Below, one piece after another: positions 7,601 to 15,945 of a stretch of DNA of 29,386 nt (positions within the stretch are counted from its first letter, which is position 1; each line of letters opens with the position of its first letter). Source of the DNA: JAVBNN01 sp031551525 (lineage in GTDB: Bacteria > Bacillota > Negativicutes > Acidaminococcales > JAISLQ01); assembly GCA_031551525.1 (NCBI GenBank), contig JAVBNN010000026.1, positions 1 to 29,386 of the forward strand, given 5' to 3'. A model generated the notes under the pieces. The model searched no databases. It was not told the DNA's origin and worked only from the letters and a program-made list of their open reading frames with translations. The translations under genes and the position numbers were made by a program.

Positions 7601-9436
7601 CTACTGTTTTTTCTTGTAAAAATATTCCATATCCGGCAAAGCACGCTGTAATATCTTTGCGGGAAGCGAGCGGTCTGTTTTTTGGCCATTCAGATCATAG
7701 GATTTCATAAAACCATATTTTTTCAAAACATAAACATTATCTTCATAAATAATGGCATTGTCCGAATAGCTGGAACAAATAAAAAACTCCCTTTCTTCTT
7801 TTTTCAACATATTTACACCCAATGTGTAATTTCTGGCGTCACTAGGCGAAGCGCCTAAAACTTCTTCCATGAACGTCCGCGCCACGTCCTCATGGGTAGT
7901 GCGATGGCTGGCTACCCATCCCCGGCTATCCGGGTGAAACATAATGAACGGCACCTGTATTTGGTAGCGGCTAAAATTGGAGCTGTGGCCCCAGGAATTT
8001 GTTTTCGTATCGTTGACCTCGTCGGAGTGGTCACCGGTTATGATGATGATACTATCCTCAAAACGTCCCAACGCCTTTAATTTGTCCAGAACGCCAGCAA
8101 TATGGTAATCCATCGTATGAGCCGCGTTATAATAACTATTTAAATATGGCTGCCTATCAATATTATTACTGAATTTTAAATAATCCCATCTTTCCGTAGG
8201 TAAAAAAGGTTTCGGCAGATTTGGAAAAGCAGACTGACCATGAAGCGCACCGTAAAATATAAAACCAAAAAAAGGTTTAGAACTGTCGCGGTGCGTTAAA
8301 TAGTCGAGAAAAAGTTTTTCCATATGCAAGTCGCCTTTGCCGTAAACTATCTGATCTTTTAACTTGACTAAAGATGTATCGAGAATATTTACGCCGTCTA
8401 TGCTGCCTGATGAATACAAGCCGAACTCATAACCCTTTTCCCGTAATTTTTCCATAAGGATAGGTTCCCGGCGTTCACCAAGAAAAGTATGGAAAGAAGA
8501 AGGCGGAACACCATAAAAAAGAGAAAATACGCCGAACCGGGTAGCGTTCCCCCCACTAAAATGCTTTTCAAACACAATGCCGCCCTTCGCCCTTTCCCAC
8601 AAACGCGGCATGACGGTATCGTTTAAACTGTCCACCCGCCAGCTGTCAAGAAGAATAACTATGACATTGAGCGGACGGGGGGGCAATGATAAAGCAATGG
8701 GGCCTTTGGGGTAATCCAGCGATGCCATGGCGGCCTTTTCTCCCCAATCCTGAGGTGAAGTTTCCTTAACACCAAGTGATTTGACAAATTTTCGGGCTGA
8801 AACAGGGCTCGCATACGGCAAAGCCTCCACACGGGCCAGTATGGGCGGGTAACTCTTAACAACCGCAACAGCATGTATCAAATTAAAGCCGATAAAAACA
8901 AGCAGATAGACCACGCCGGTCAATACTACGCGTTTTTGCAAAAATCTTTTTTTCGAAAAAAACAAAATGAAATACTCCATCAGACAAATCAAAGCGAAGG
9001 CAAGACCCGCCATAACATAAAACGACACTGGCGGGTCATATATTTCAAAAGGAGAACCTGAAAAAAATATTTCCAGTATAGAAGGACTCAGATGTATCCT
9101 AAACAAAGTGAATGTCAGCATATCGATCGCCAGCACACAGCTAAACATCGTTCCTGACACTATAAAACACATATCATCTATACTCCGCCAGTTCCAAGCC
9201 AGCAAACGGACACACAACAACAGTAAAAACAAGAGTAAACCTAACAGCCCCAAATGGCCGACAGCAAAAAGCACGGCAAACAAGTTCCCCCATAGATCAA
9301 AAGGCTGATCCAGCACAAAGAAATATTTTGTAGAAGCAATAGCCCAAATTACTACGTGCAAAAAAACAAAGACCGCTGCCCAAGATATCCATTCTGTTTT
9401 GTTCACAATCATCTTCTTTTCACATTCTAACGACAT
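7601..9436 (-). CDS. YejM/LapC-like inner-membrane sulfatase-fold protein
   Basis: Five predicted N-terminal helices (about 17-37, 50-78, 89-110, 137-160, 170-190) are followed by a periplasmic alkaline-phosphatase/sulfatase-fold domain, the DUF3413-sulfatase topology of YejM (PbgA/LapC). The globular domain has VIVILLDSWRVDSLN (D264), the nucleophile-position segment GGNATRFGVFSLFYG (T299) and GDHSDE. It also has the YejM-like stretch NSWGHSSNFSRYQIQVPF. In E. coli YejM controls LPS synthesis through LapB/FtsH without clear hydrolase activity. Here several metal-site positions look retained, so enzymatic activity is possible. The start ATG at 9436 is weakly supported by AAGGG 11 bases upstream; ATG at 9412 is an alternative. 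The beta-helix gene follows. A phosphoethanolamine or glycerol-phosphate transferase is a less likely reading. Confidence 0.82.
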   Translation of the reverse strand: MSLECEKKMIVNKTEWISWAAVFVFLHVVIWAIASTKYFFVLDQPFDLWGNLFAVLFAVGHLGLLGLLLFLLLLCVRLLAWNWRSIDDMCFIVSGTMFSCVLAIDMLTFTLFRIHLSPSILEIFFSGSPFEIYDPPVSFYVMAGLAFALICLMEYFILFFSKKRFLQKRVVLTGVVYLLVFIGFNLIHAVAVVKSYPPILARVEALPYASPVSARKFVKSLGVKETSPQDWGEKAAMASLDYPKGPIALSLPPRPLNVIVILLDSWRVDSLNDTVMPRLWERAKGGIVFEKHFSGGNATRFGVFSLFYGVPPSSFHTFLGERREPILMEKLREKGYEFGLYSSGSIDGVNILDTSLVKLKDQIVYGKGDLHMEKLFLDYLTHRDSSKPFFGFIFYGALHGQSAFPNLPKPFLPTERWDYLKFSNNIDRQPYLNSYYNAAHTMDYHIAGVLDKLKALGRFEDSIIIITGDHSDEVNDTKTNSWGHSSNFSRYQIQVPFIMFHPDSRGWVASHRTTHEDVARTFMEEVLGASPSDARNYTLGVNMLKKEEREFFICSSYSDNAIIYEDNVYVLKKYGFMKSYDLNGQKTDRSLPAKILQRALPDMEYFYKKKQ

Positions 9437-9759
9437 TCAAATTACAACCCTTCACATATAATACTTGATATAATTTTAAATAAATTATATTCGCCGGAGT
9501 CAGCGGCACATGGAGGTTCATCTGCCTGGTCGGCGCGATAATCAGGACCACTTTATTAGACTGGATCGGCATAATAATGCACCTTGTCCCCTCTTATTTC
9601 ACGCAGCCCATTGCGGTCCGCTACAGTCCCAAGCTTATTGTACCTCGCCCCACCCGCTTTGGAAATGATTTTTTTATCTATTCCCCTCATAGCCTATTTC
9701 TATAACCCCTTATATTTTTTCGTCACAAAACCCGCGCGCCGGCAATACGTCAAAACAGC
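9437..9759. other. Gene-free stretch with a possible decayed membrane-protein tail
   Basis: The first 60 bases are A+T-rich and probably hold the promoter of the YejM-like gene (minus-strand TATTAT near 9459). From about 9491 the composition is coding-like. On the plus strand one open frame reads IFAGVSGTWRFICLVGAIIR and then TTLLDWIGIIMHLVPSYF before a stop near 9704. It has no start codon and no ribosome site. It could be the relic of a membrane protein, but I could not name a family and chance is not excluded. Confidence 0.3.
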
Positions 9760-10968
9760 CTACACCTTTACCCGTTGCCGGTTTTCCACATGGTAGATCA
9801 CGCCCACCAGCGCCAGGAGCGCCCCCGACACCACCAGTATGGCCTCCACCGCTATCACGTCAGCCAGCGGGCCGAATATAAGTATCGCCACCGGCACGGC
9901 GCTGCCCATGATGATCTGCACAATGGAAAACACCCGCCCCATCATGGCCTCTTCTGCGCTCTCTTGTATGAGCACGGTCTGCGCCGTTACTATGATCGGC
10001 AGAAAAAAGCCCGCGATCCCCATTATTAAAAGATACAGTTCGAGGCTCCCTACCACGCCCAGCAGGCCGAAAGTCACCCCAAAAACCACCAGGCAGCCCG
10101 CTATCACCGACACCTTGTCCCGAAAGCCGCCCTTAGCCGACACGAACAGCCCACCCACTAAAGAACCGGCTGTCCAGACCACTTCATTGGCCGTCAGAGC
10201 CCATACGCCGCCCGCAAAACTGCGCTCCAGCATGAGCGGCGTCAGCACGGCGGCCGGAGTTATCAAAAAGAAAGAACAGGCAAAGCAGATGATAACCCTC
10301 TTCAATAGCGGATGCGCCCAGGCGTAAGCTACCCCGTCGCGCAGCTCAGCCAGCATGGAAGCCGTCCCCATCCGCGTTATCCGTTCCACCTGTAGGCGGC
10401 TCAATACTGCCACCGCAACAGCGGCGGTCAGCACGTCCACCAGCATAGTCCACACTATGCCAAAAAGCGCGAGCACCAGCCCGCCAACCGCCGGAGCGAC
10501 CAACAACAGCACCGAGTTGATCGTCTGGTTTATCCCCTGCATGCGCGTCAGTTGTCCGGTTGGCACGAGCTGCGGAAAGATCGCGTTTACCGCCGGCATC
10601 TGCACCCCGGCCGCCAGCGAGCGCACGACCGACACCGCCAGCAGCAGCTCAAGGCGCTGCCAACCCAGCAAAAACACGACCGCCAGAGCCAGCGTGGCCA
10701 GGGCGATAAAACTGTCTGACAGCATGATGAGCATGCGCCGGTCATAGCGGTCGGCCAGCACCCCGCCCCACAGCGACACCGCCACCTGCGGCAGCGTGGA
10801 GCACAAGGTTGACATGGTCAGCCACAGACCGGACGACGTCTCCAGCGTGATGTGCCAGGTAATGGCAAACCCTACTACCGCCGAGCCAAACAGCGAAATA
10901 TTCTGGCTGGCCAGGAAAAAAGCAATCTTTCTCTGCCAGGCCGTATCTTTTTCCATTACATCGTCCAT
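9760..10968 (-). CDS. MFS transporter, probable drug or small-molecule exporter
   Basis: Major facilitator protein of about 402 aa with 12 predicted helices. The loop between helices 2 and 3 carries GGVLADRYDRRMLIMLSD, the MFS motif A region. GAINxT-type features of the MefA/EntS-like exporter branch are seen as MQGINQTINSVLLLVAPAVGG and MMGRVFSIVQIIMGSAVPV. The ATG at 10968 follows GAGGAT by 7 bases. An in-frame extension to 11031 runs through a terminator hairpin and is rejected. It lies downstream of rarD on the same strand, with two hairpins between, so it is probably a separate transcript or an attenuated one. Substrate unknown. Confidence 0.85.
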   Translation of the reverse strand: MDDVMEKDTAWQRKIAFFLASQNISLFGSAVVGFAITWHITLETSSGLWLTMSTLCSTLPQVAVSLWGGVLADRYDRRMLIMLSDSFIALATLALAVVFLLGWQRLELLLAVSVVRSLAAGVQMPAVNAIFPQLVPTGQLTRMQGINQTINSVLLLVAPAVGGLVLALFGIVWTMLVDVLTAAVAVAVLSRLQVERITRMGTASMLAELRDGVAYAWAHPLLKRVIICFACSFFLITPAAVLTPLMLERSFAGGVWALTANEVVWTAGSLVGGLFVSAKGGFRDKVSVIAGCLVVFGVTFGLLGVVGSLELYLLIMGIAGFFLPIIVTAQTVLIQESAEEAMMGRVFSIVQIIMGSAVPVAILIFGPLADVIAVEAILVVSGALLALVGVIYHVENRQRVKV

Positions 10969-10983
10969 AATACTATCCTCTAA

Positions 10984-11007
10984 CAAAAGGCGGCCATTGA
11001 TGGCCGC
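10984..11007 (-). terminator. Terminator-like hairpin just upstream of the MFS gene
   Basis: GCGGCCA-TTGA-TGGCCGC (10990-11007) is a 7-bp perfect stem followed on the minus strand by CCTTTTGTTA. It ends about 15 bases before the MFS ATG, so it either ends the rarD transcript or attenuates entry into the MFS gene. Confidence 0.65.
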
Positions 11008-11020
11008 TCTTATATGATTT

Positions 11021-11051
11021 CGCCGGGCCAAGGGTTTTCCCCTGCCCGGCG
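11021..11051. repeat. G+C-rich inverted repeat in the rarD-MFS gap
   Basis: CGCCGGGC (11021-11028) pairs with GCCCGGCG (11044-11051), with an inner AGGG/CCCT stem, a 2-base bulge and a 5-base loop. No T tract follows on the minus strand and only a mixed AAAAGTTTT on the plus strand. With the hairpin at 10990-11007 it forms a tandem hairpin leader. Confidence 0.7.
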
Positions 11052-11082
11052 AAAAGTTTTCTCGTATTAACGCACTGTATTC

Positions 11083-11976
11083 TTACCGCATTTGCTTCAC
11101 CAGCGCCAGTACCTGCGGCAGAGAAAATACCGCCAGCCCCGTCCAGATCAGCGCAAAGGACACCAGTTGCACGGAAGAAAACGGCTCGTGGTAGATAAAT
11201 ATTCCGATAAGCATAGACAGCGTCGGCGTGATATATTGGCACAGCGCCACCATCGACAGAGGCAGATTGTTCGCCCCGTAGGCGAAAAGTATCAGCGGCA
11301 CCACCGTCACCAGCCCCGATAGGGCCAAAAGAACGCCTGTCATACCCTCTACCGGCGCCGCCGCCCCCGTATAGTGCAGATAACCCAGATAAACCGCCGC
11401 AAACGGTACCGTCACGCATGTTTCGAGCAACATGCCGGATATGGCGTCCAAACCGGCCAACTTCTTGCACAACCCGTAAAACCCATAGGTAAAAGCCAGC
11501 GTCAGTGCCACCCACGGCAGAGCGCCGAAAGCCGCCGTCATATAACCCACCCCGGCGGCAGCCAGAGCCACCGCTATCTTGTGCGGGCGCGACAGCCGCT
11601 CGCCCAAAAACACCATGCCGATCGCCACACTCACCAAGGGATTGATATAATACCCCAGGCTGCTGTCAAGTATGCGCCCGTCATTCACCGCCCAAATGAA
11701 CGTGTACCAGTTCAGCGAAATAAGCGCCCCCGCCGCCAGGATGTAGCCCATCATACGGCTGGAGCCTTTCACCAGCCGCCAGGCGGCCAGAGCCTCGGGC
11801 GTCTTTTTTAACACCGCCACCAGCACCAACATGGTCACGAACGACCAAAACATCCGGTAGGCCAGTATTTCTCTGGCCGGTACCCCGGACATCATTTTCC
11901 AGTATATAGGGAACAGTCCCCAGACAAAAAAGGCCGCCAGCGCAGCCGCCGCGCCTTTTCTCGTGTTTTGTTGCAT
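11083..11976 (-). CDS. rarD: RarD, EamA-family permease
   Basis: Ten-helix DMT-superfamily membrane protein of 297 aa, matching RarD by its opening KGAAAALAAFFVWGLFPIYWK and by EILAYRMFWSF. WYTFIWAVNDGRILDSSLGYYINPLVSV is also highly conserved in RarD. Two EamA halves are visible (about 10-140 and 150-290). AAAGGA lies about 10 bases before the ATG. RarD was named for chloramphenicol sensitivity; its real substrate is not settled. It is divergent from the TPR gene and precedes the MFS exporter on the same strand. Confidence 0.9.
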   Translation of the reverse strand: MQQNTRKGAAAALAAFFVWGLFPIYWKMMSGVPAREILAYRMFWSFVTMLVLVAVLKKTPEALAAWRLVKGSSRMMGYILAAGALISLNWYTFIWAVNDGRILDSSLGYYINPLVSVAIGMVFLGERLSRPHKIAVALAAAGVGYMTAAFGALPWVALTLAFTYGFYGLCKKLAGLDAISGMLLETCVTVPFAAVYLGYLHYTGAAAPVEGMTGVLLALSGLVTVVPLILFAYGANNLPLSMVALCQYITPTLSMLIGIFIYHEPFSSVQLVSFALIWTGLAVFSLPQVLALVKQMR

Positions 11977-12095
11977 CGTTTTAGTAAATCCTTTCGCGGC
12001 CTATTACTGCATATTTATCACCTATTCGCCACAACCAGCCGTTTTCCTGCCGCCAGCAGGCAAAAAACCTAACCGCGCATACCGCCGCCCTTTCA

Positions 12096-12104
12096 TGCTA
12101 TAAT
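12096..12104 (+). promoter_or_regulatory. Extended -10 promoter of the TPR gene
   Basis: TGCTATAAT is an extended -10 element with a perfect TATAAT (12099-12104). No good -35 is seen. The start would be near 12111, giving a leader of about 125 bases with a small CGGGA/TCCCG hairpin at 12132-12148. Confidence 0.6.
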
Positions 12105-12234
12105 AGTAGTGAATTTAATAAAAACACTGCACGGGAAAAATACTCCCGCACCAATACAAACCACCGCATCCGTAGAGGCGCAGCCTGTATCACGCCCGCG
12201 CCCCATTACCCAACAAATCCTTGGAGGTAATTCC

Positions 12235-14238
12235 ATGAAAAAACTCGTTCTCGCTTTACTTTTACTCACCTTCGCCGCCAGTCCGGCCTGGGCTGCTAAA
12301 AAGCCGGCCAAGGCGCCGGCAAAGACGCCGCCCGCACATACTGCGCAAACATTCGCCTCCCCGGCGCAAAAATATCTCGCCGAGGGCGACCAACTCATGG
12401 CGGAAAAAGACTTTGCCAAAGCCTATGATGCCTACACCAAAGCCATCGAGGCCGACCCCAAAAACGCCGAAGCATATAAAATGCGCGCCATCGCCAGCAA
12501 CAACCTCTACACATTCAGCCTGGCTTACGGCACACCTGATAACAGCCTCATTGTCCCCGCCATAGACGACCTGACCCTGGCGCTCCAGCACTCCCCCGGT
12601 GACGCCATGCTGCTCACCATCCGGGCCAACCTCTACCGCCTCTCGCGCCAGTATGACCTCGCGCTGGCCGACTGCGCCGCCCTTACCCCAAAGTCGCCCT
12701 CCAGTGTACTCTATCTCCTTGAGGGCCTCTCTTATATGGGCAAAAATGACTACCCGGCGGCCATCGGCAGCTTTGCCAAATCGCTCGACCTTGACCGCGG
12801 CCAATCCGCCCAGACCTACTCCTTCCGCGGCGAATGTTACGAAAAGACCGGCCAGGACGCTCTGGCCGGCGCCGACTATGACGCCGCCCTCGCCCGAGAC
12901 AACTCCTTTTACCCGGCCTGGCAGGGCAAAGCCCGCATCGCCGAAAAACAAGGCGACCGCCAGGAAGCTCTCCTCTCCTGGCAAAACTACCGCAAGGAAG
13001 CTCAGCGTGCCCTCACCAGCCGTTCGCTCATGCTCAATGAACGCCCGGTCAGCCAAAGCGACTTAAGCCGGGCCGACGCGCGTATCTCCGCCCTTTCTAA
13101 AGACCCCGCCACCCAGATGGACGCCGCCGCCTGGCTAAAGCAAGGCGACGAATACTACCAAAGCCGCAACTACGCCAAAGCCGCCGAAGCCTATAACAAG
13201 GTAGTCGGCTACGGCGCCGCCGACTCCGCTGTCTATCTCAAACTTGGCAACTCCACCTCCGGCGAGCGGGCGCTAAGTAGCTATACCAAGGCTATTGAGC
13301 TAGACCCTAAAAACACCGAAGCCTACTTCAGGCGGGCGGCCGCCTACGCCAACCGTTCCTATGAAACCGCCCAGCCTTTCGGCAAAAAATATTCAGAAAA
13401 ATTCAGCCAGCTTGCGCTCAACGACTACACTAAAGCCATCGAACTGGACAAATCAAACGTCGACAACTACCTCCGGCGTGGCGACACCTACCGCGACATG
13501 GGGCGCTACGACCTGGCCATCGCCGACTACACGAAAGCACTGACCCTAAAAAATAGCCCCTATTTTTATCTCTTGCGCGCTGTCTCCTATCAAAACAGCA
13601 AACAATACGCCAAAGCCGTGGAAGACTACACCGCCGCCCTCGCGCTCGACCCACCCACCCTCAAATACGACTTTTACAGCGGACGCGCCGACAGCTACAA
13701 AGCCCTCGGCCAATACGACAAGGCCCTCGCCGACTACACTACCGCCATCGGCACCGCGCCCGACAGCTCACAGCCTTATCCTCAGCGCGCCGCCCTTTAT
13801 GCCAAAATGAAAAAGTCCACCCGCGCCGAGGCTGACTTTGACACCTACCTCCAAAAAGGCGGCTACGCCAATGGGCGTCTGCTCACCCGAGCCAATTTCT
13901 ACGAAGAACACGGCCAGTACAAAGAAGCGCTCGCCGACTACGACCGCACCATACAAAACACCCCTCAGGGCGCCCACCTGTACTACGAACGCGGCCAATT
14001 CCTCGAACGGCGCAAACAGTACGCTAAAGCGCTCGACGATTACAGTCAGGCGCTCAGACTGCAAACCGACTGCTACCCAGCCCTCATCGCCAAAGCCCGC
14101 ATGGCCAACAAACTCGGCCGCCGCGGCGAAGCCGTCGTCGCCTATGAAACCTACCTAGCCGCCAACCCTCCACTCACGCAAGCTGAACTGGCAGAAATAA
14201 ATACCCGCCTCACCCAACTCGGCAAAACGAAGAAATAA
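12235..14238 (+). CDS. Exported tetratricopeptide-repeat protein
   Basis: A 667-aa protein made of a signal peptide (MKKLVLALLLLTFAASPAWA), a lysine/proline-rich linker and a solenoid of about a dozen TPR units. Repeat signatures include AYDAYTKAIEADPKNAEAY, ALSSYTKAIELDPKNTEAY, AIADYTKALTLKNSPYF and ALADYDRTIQNTPQGAHLY. The ATG at 12235 has TTGGAGGT 8 bases upstream and starts the signal peptide, so the in-frame extension to 12109 is not used. The cleavage site near AWA|AKK suggests a periplasmic protein; no lipobox cysteine is seen. TPR proteins scaffold protein contacts, and in diderms such exported ones often serve envelope assembly, but no partner is identifiable. It is convergent with the porin gene and has its own promoter. 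Confidence 0.88.
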   Translation: MKKLVLALLLLTFAASPAWAAKKPAKAPAKTPPAHTAQTFASPAQKYLAEGDQLMAEKDFAKAYDAYTKAIEADPKNAEAYKMRAIASNNLYTFSLAYGTPDNSLIVPAIDDLTLALQHSPGDAMLLTIRANLYRLSRQYDLALADCAALTPKSPSSVLYLLEGLSYMGKNDYPAAIGSFAKSLDLDRGQSAQTYSFRGECYEKTGQDALAGADYDAALARDNSFYPAWQGKARIAEKQGDRQEALLSWQNYRKEAQRALTSRSLMLNERPVSQSDLSRADARISALSKDPATQMDAAAWLKQGDEYYQSRNYAKAAEAYNKVVGYGAADSAVYLKLGNSTSGERALSSYTKAIELDPKNTEAYFRRAAAYANRSYETAQPFGKKYSEKFSQLALNDYTKAIELDKSNVDNYLRRGDTYRDMGRYDLAIADYTKALTLKNSPYFYLLRAVSYQNSKQYAKAVEDYTAALALDPPTLKYDFYSGRADSYKALGQYDKALADYTTAIGTAPDSSQPYPQRAALYAKMKKSTRAEADFDTYLQKGGYANGRLLTRANFYEEHGQYKEALADYDRTIQNTPQGAHLYYERGQFLERRKQYAKALDDYSQALRLQTDCYPALIAKARMANKLGRRGEAVVAYETYLAANPPLTQAELAEINTRLTQLGKTKK

Positions 14239-14287
14239 CATCTGATTTTTCGCTACGTTTGAAACGACAATGCAACAGTTGGTATTA

Positions 14288-14316
14288 CGCCATTTCGAGC
14301 AAAGCGAGACATCTTG
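14288..14316. repeat. Possible copy of a dispersed intergenic repeat
   Basis: CGCCATTTCGAGCAAAGCGA and the following GACATCTTG resemble the GTCATTCTGAGCGAAGCGAAGAATCT-type element that occurs many times between genes in various bacterial genomes. The likeness is from memory; only one copy lies in this window. It sits between the TPR stop and the shared terminator. Confidence 0.4.
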
Positions 14317-14330
14317 CACTTTAGCCAGCA

Positions 14331-14374
14331 AACAGCGAAAAGGCCGCCCCTTCCGGGGCGGCCTTTTCGCTGTT
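14331..14374. terminator. Bidirectional terminator between the TPR gene and the porin gene
   Basis: A perfect 20-bp stem (14331-14350 with 14355-14374) has a TTCC loop. The stem holds AAAAGG and CCTTTT runs, so a U-rich descending arm is available in both directions. It serves the two convergent genes. Confidence 0.92.
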
Positions 14375-14386
14375 CAGCGCTCAGTC

Positions 14387-15643
14387 CTAAAAATAGAACT
14401 GCATGTAGGTGAAGAAGAGTTTATCTTTGACACTCGTATCTTCTTTAGTTTTCATGTCATAATAGTCAAAGTTGAGGTCGATGTTCTTTGCCATTACTAC
14501 AGTAGCGCCAAGCTGATAGCCTTTAAAGCCATCACCGAGCGGGGAGAGATCCATATCGAGCGTAGTAGCGAGCGATCCGGCAGCCGGCACATCGTAGTAT
14601 GCGGCACGGAGGCCCCAGCTGCCCGGCTTGTCGGCGTCTATCTTGCCGTAGTCCATGCGGGCGGCCCAGCCGTTTTTGCTGAGATCAGGCACTTCGTCAG
14701 TTTTACCGTAAATATATTCCGCCCATACGGAAAACATATCGCTGAAGCCATACTTGAGCGCGACTTCGGCTATATCGCCGGATTCAAAGTTCGGGCCAGG
14801 AGAGGTCATTTTGTAATAAGCGGCCTGCATGTTGAGCTTGTCATTGAAATCGTAGCCCAATACAGCGCCGTAGGTTTGGGTCTTGTAATCCATACCAGGG
14901 TTTACAGAGTACGGATCAAACCATACGTTGGTGTTGGCGCTACGTATCGCGAAAGCCTCCAGAGTAAAGCCGTTCTTGCTATAGCCGATTTTCGCGCCGT
15001 CGCCGTCCGTATCAAGGACCACGCCGTATACCGGGGTGTAGTTGAAGCGGCCGGCCGTCACATCGACGTCGCCGATTTTGCCGTCTACCCAGGCGCGCAG
15101 GAGATTGGTCGTATTGTCATTATTGGAGTTAGTGTTCAAAAGGTCGTTTTGCTCGATCATACCGCCGTACGTCCAGCGGTTGTTTATCTGGCCGGTCAGC
15201 CAGATACGGCTACGCAGTTCGGAGGAGTTGTCTCCGCCGATTTTCTTGTCATAGCTCCAGTTGGCAAAACGTATTTCGCCAGTGACCTTCACATTGTCGG
15301 CGTTCTTTTCAAGACGCGCGGTGCGCACGCCCATGCCGTTCAGTTCATTGGAGAACTCGGCTGCCAGTTTTTCGATCTGCGCGTTCATCGACGCGTCCGC
15401 CTTGTCGCTCCGGGCCATAGCCTTGGCGATGATCTGCGCCATCTCGTAGCGCGTCATATTGCGCTGGCCGACGAAAGTACCGTCGCCATAACCGTCGATG
15501 ATACCGGCCTGAGCCAGTTTAGACACCGACGCGTACGCCCAGTGGTTGGCCGGTACGTCGGTAAAAGGATTTGCCGCCAGCGCCGTCCCGGCTATACCGA
15601 GCACGAACACCAGCATCAGGGTCACTACTAAAGATTTCTTCAT
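14387..15643 (-). CDS. ompM: OmpM-like outer-membrane porin with N-terminal SLH domain
   Basis: A 418-aa exported protein. The signal peptide MKKSLVVTLMLVFVLGIAG..ALA is followed by one SLH domain (about 25-75: FTDVPANHWAYASVSKLAQ, DGYGDGTF, MTRYEMAQIIAKAM). A short coiled-coil linker (about 80-110) comes next, then alternating beta-strands of a barrel ending in aromatic FFTYMQFYF. In Negativicutes this family spans the outer membrane and uses the SLH domain to bind modified peptidoglycan, tethering the outer membrane. GGAGG lies about 6 bases before the ATG. It is a monocistronic unit with a consensus promoter, a 5' hairpin and a strong terminator, which suggests very high expression. Confidence 0.92.
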   Translation of the reverse strand: MKKSLVVTLMLVFVLGIAGTALAANPFTDVPANHWAYASVSKLAQAGIIDGYGDGTFVGQRNMTRYEMAQIIAKAMARSDKADASMNAQIEKLAAEFSNELNGMGVRTARLEKNADNVKVTGEIRFANWSYDKKIGGDNSSELRSRIWLTGQINNRWTYGGMIEQNDLLNTNSNNDNTTNLLRAWVDGKIGDVDVTAGRFNYTPVYGVVLDTDGDGAKIGYSKNGFTLEAFAIRSANTNVWFDPYSVNPGMDYKTQTYGAVLGYDFNDKLNMQAAYYKMTSPGPNFESGDIAEVALKYGFSDMFSVWAEYIYGKTDEVPDLSKNGWAARMDYGKIDADKPGSWGLRAAYYDVPAAGSLATTLDMDLSPLGDGFKGYQLGATVVMAKNIDLNFDYYDMKTKEDTSVKDKLFFTYMQFYF

Positions 15644-15793
15644 TCCTTGCCTCCTTGAAGTTTTTTATTGTCAAACCGTCCGGCAAAGAAGCCTCCCCGA
15701 GTATCCTTGTTTCCTCATCGGATGCCTTCTTAGCCACAAACCGGCTTAAACACAACAGATAATGCATGTCAGTTAGCATGGGCTAACAAATAA
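15644..15793 (-). promoter_or_regulatory. Structured 5' leader of the porin mRNA
   Basis: About 144 bases lie between the predicted start (near 15787) and the ATG. The leader opens with GTTAGC-CCAT-GCTAAC (15772-15787), a hairpin right at the predicted 5' end. Further in, AAGAAG can pair with CTTCTT around an inner CCGA/TCGG stem (about 15683-15735). No known riboswitch was recognised. Confidence 0.5.
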
Positions 15794-15822
15794 ATTATAC
15801 CCACCCCTCCCTTTCTTGTCAA
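15794..15822 (-). promoter_or_regulatory. Consensus sigma-70 promoter of the porin gene
   Basis: On the minus strand TTGACA (15817-15822) and TATAAT (15794-15799) are both perfect and separated by exactly 17 bases. The spacer is G-rich (AGAAAGGGAGGGGTGGG). Confidence 0.92.
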
Positions 15823-15835
15823 TAACCCGGCAAAT

Positions 15836-15945
15836 AAAAAAGCCGCATATCCCTTTAGAAAACACAGATCTATGCGTTATATACCTTGACACGAGGGCTT
15901 TTTTTACGGGAGGGGGGGACACCAAAGGCCCGCCGGATATGCGGC
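15836..15945. repeat. Two overlapping inverted repeats between kinase and porin
   Basis: GCCGCATATCC (15842-15852) is an exact reverse complement of GGATATGCGGC (15935-15945), which forms the loop and inner arm of the kinase terminator. AAAAAAGCC (15836-15844) is also complementary to GGCTTTTTT (15896-15904). The two pairings share GCC and exclude each other. A run of seven G follows at 15912-15918. Confidence 0.6.

Noticed and set aside
9584..9796. A 70-codon plus-strand frame
   Set aside because: No ribosome site, runs antisense into the 3' end of the MFS gene, and has unnatural composition.
10969..11031. In-frame extension of the MFS protein
   Set aside because: It passes through a terminator hairpin, and a ribosome site precedes the internal ATG at 10968.
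12109..12234. In-frame extension of the TPR protein
   Set aside because: It would start within a few bases of the predicted transcript start and bury the signal peptide; the strong ribosome site is at the internal ATG.
12262..13056. A 264-codon minus-strand frame opposite the TPR gene
   Set aside because: It mirrors the repeat structure of the TPR gene in an antisense frame and has no start signal or domain.
14270..15631. A 453-codon open frame on the plus strand opposite the porin gene
   Set aside because: It is antisense to a gene with signal peptide, SLH domain, consensus promoter and ribosome site. Its product has no recognisable domain, and it starts upstream of and reads through the terminator hairpin.
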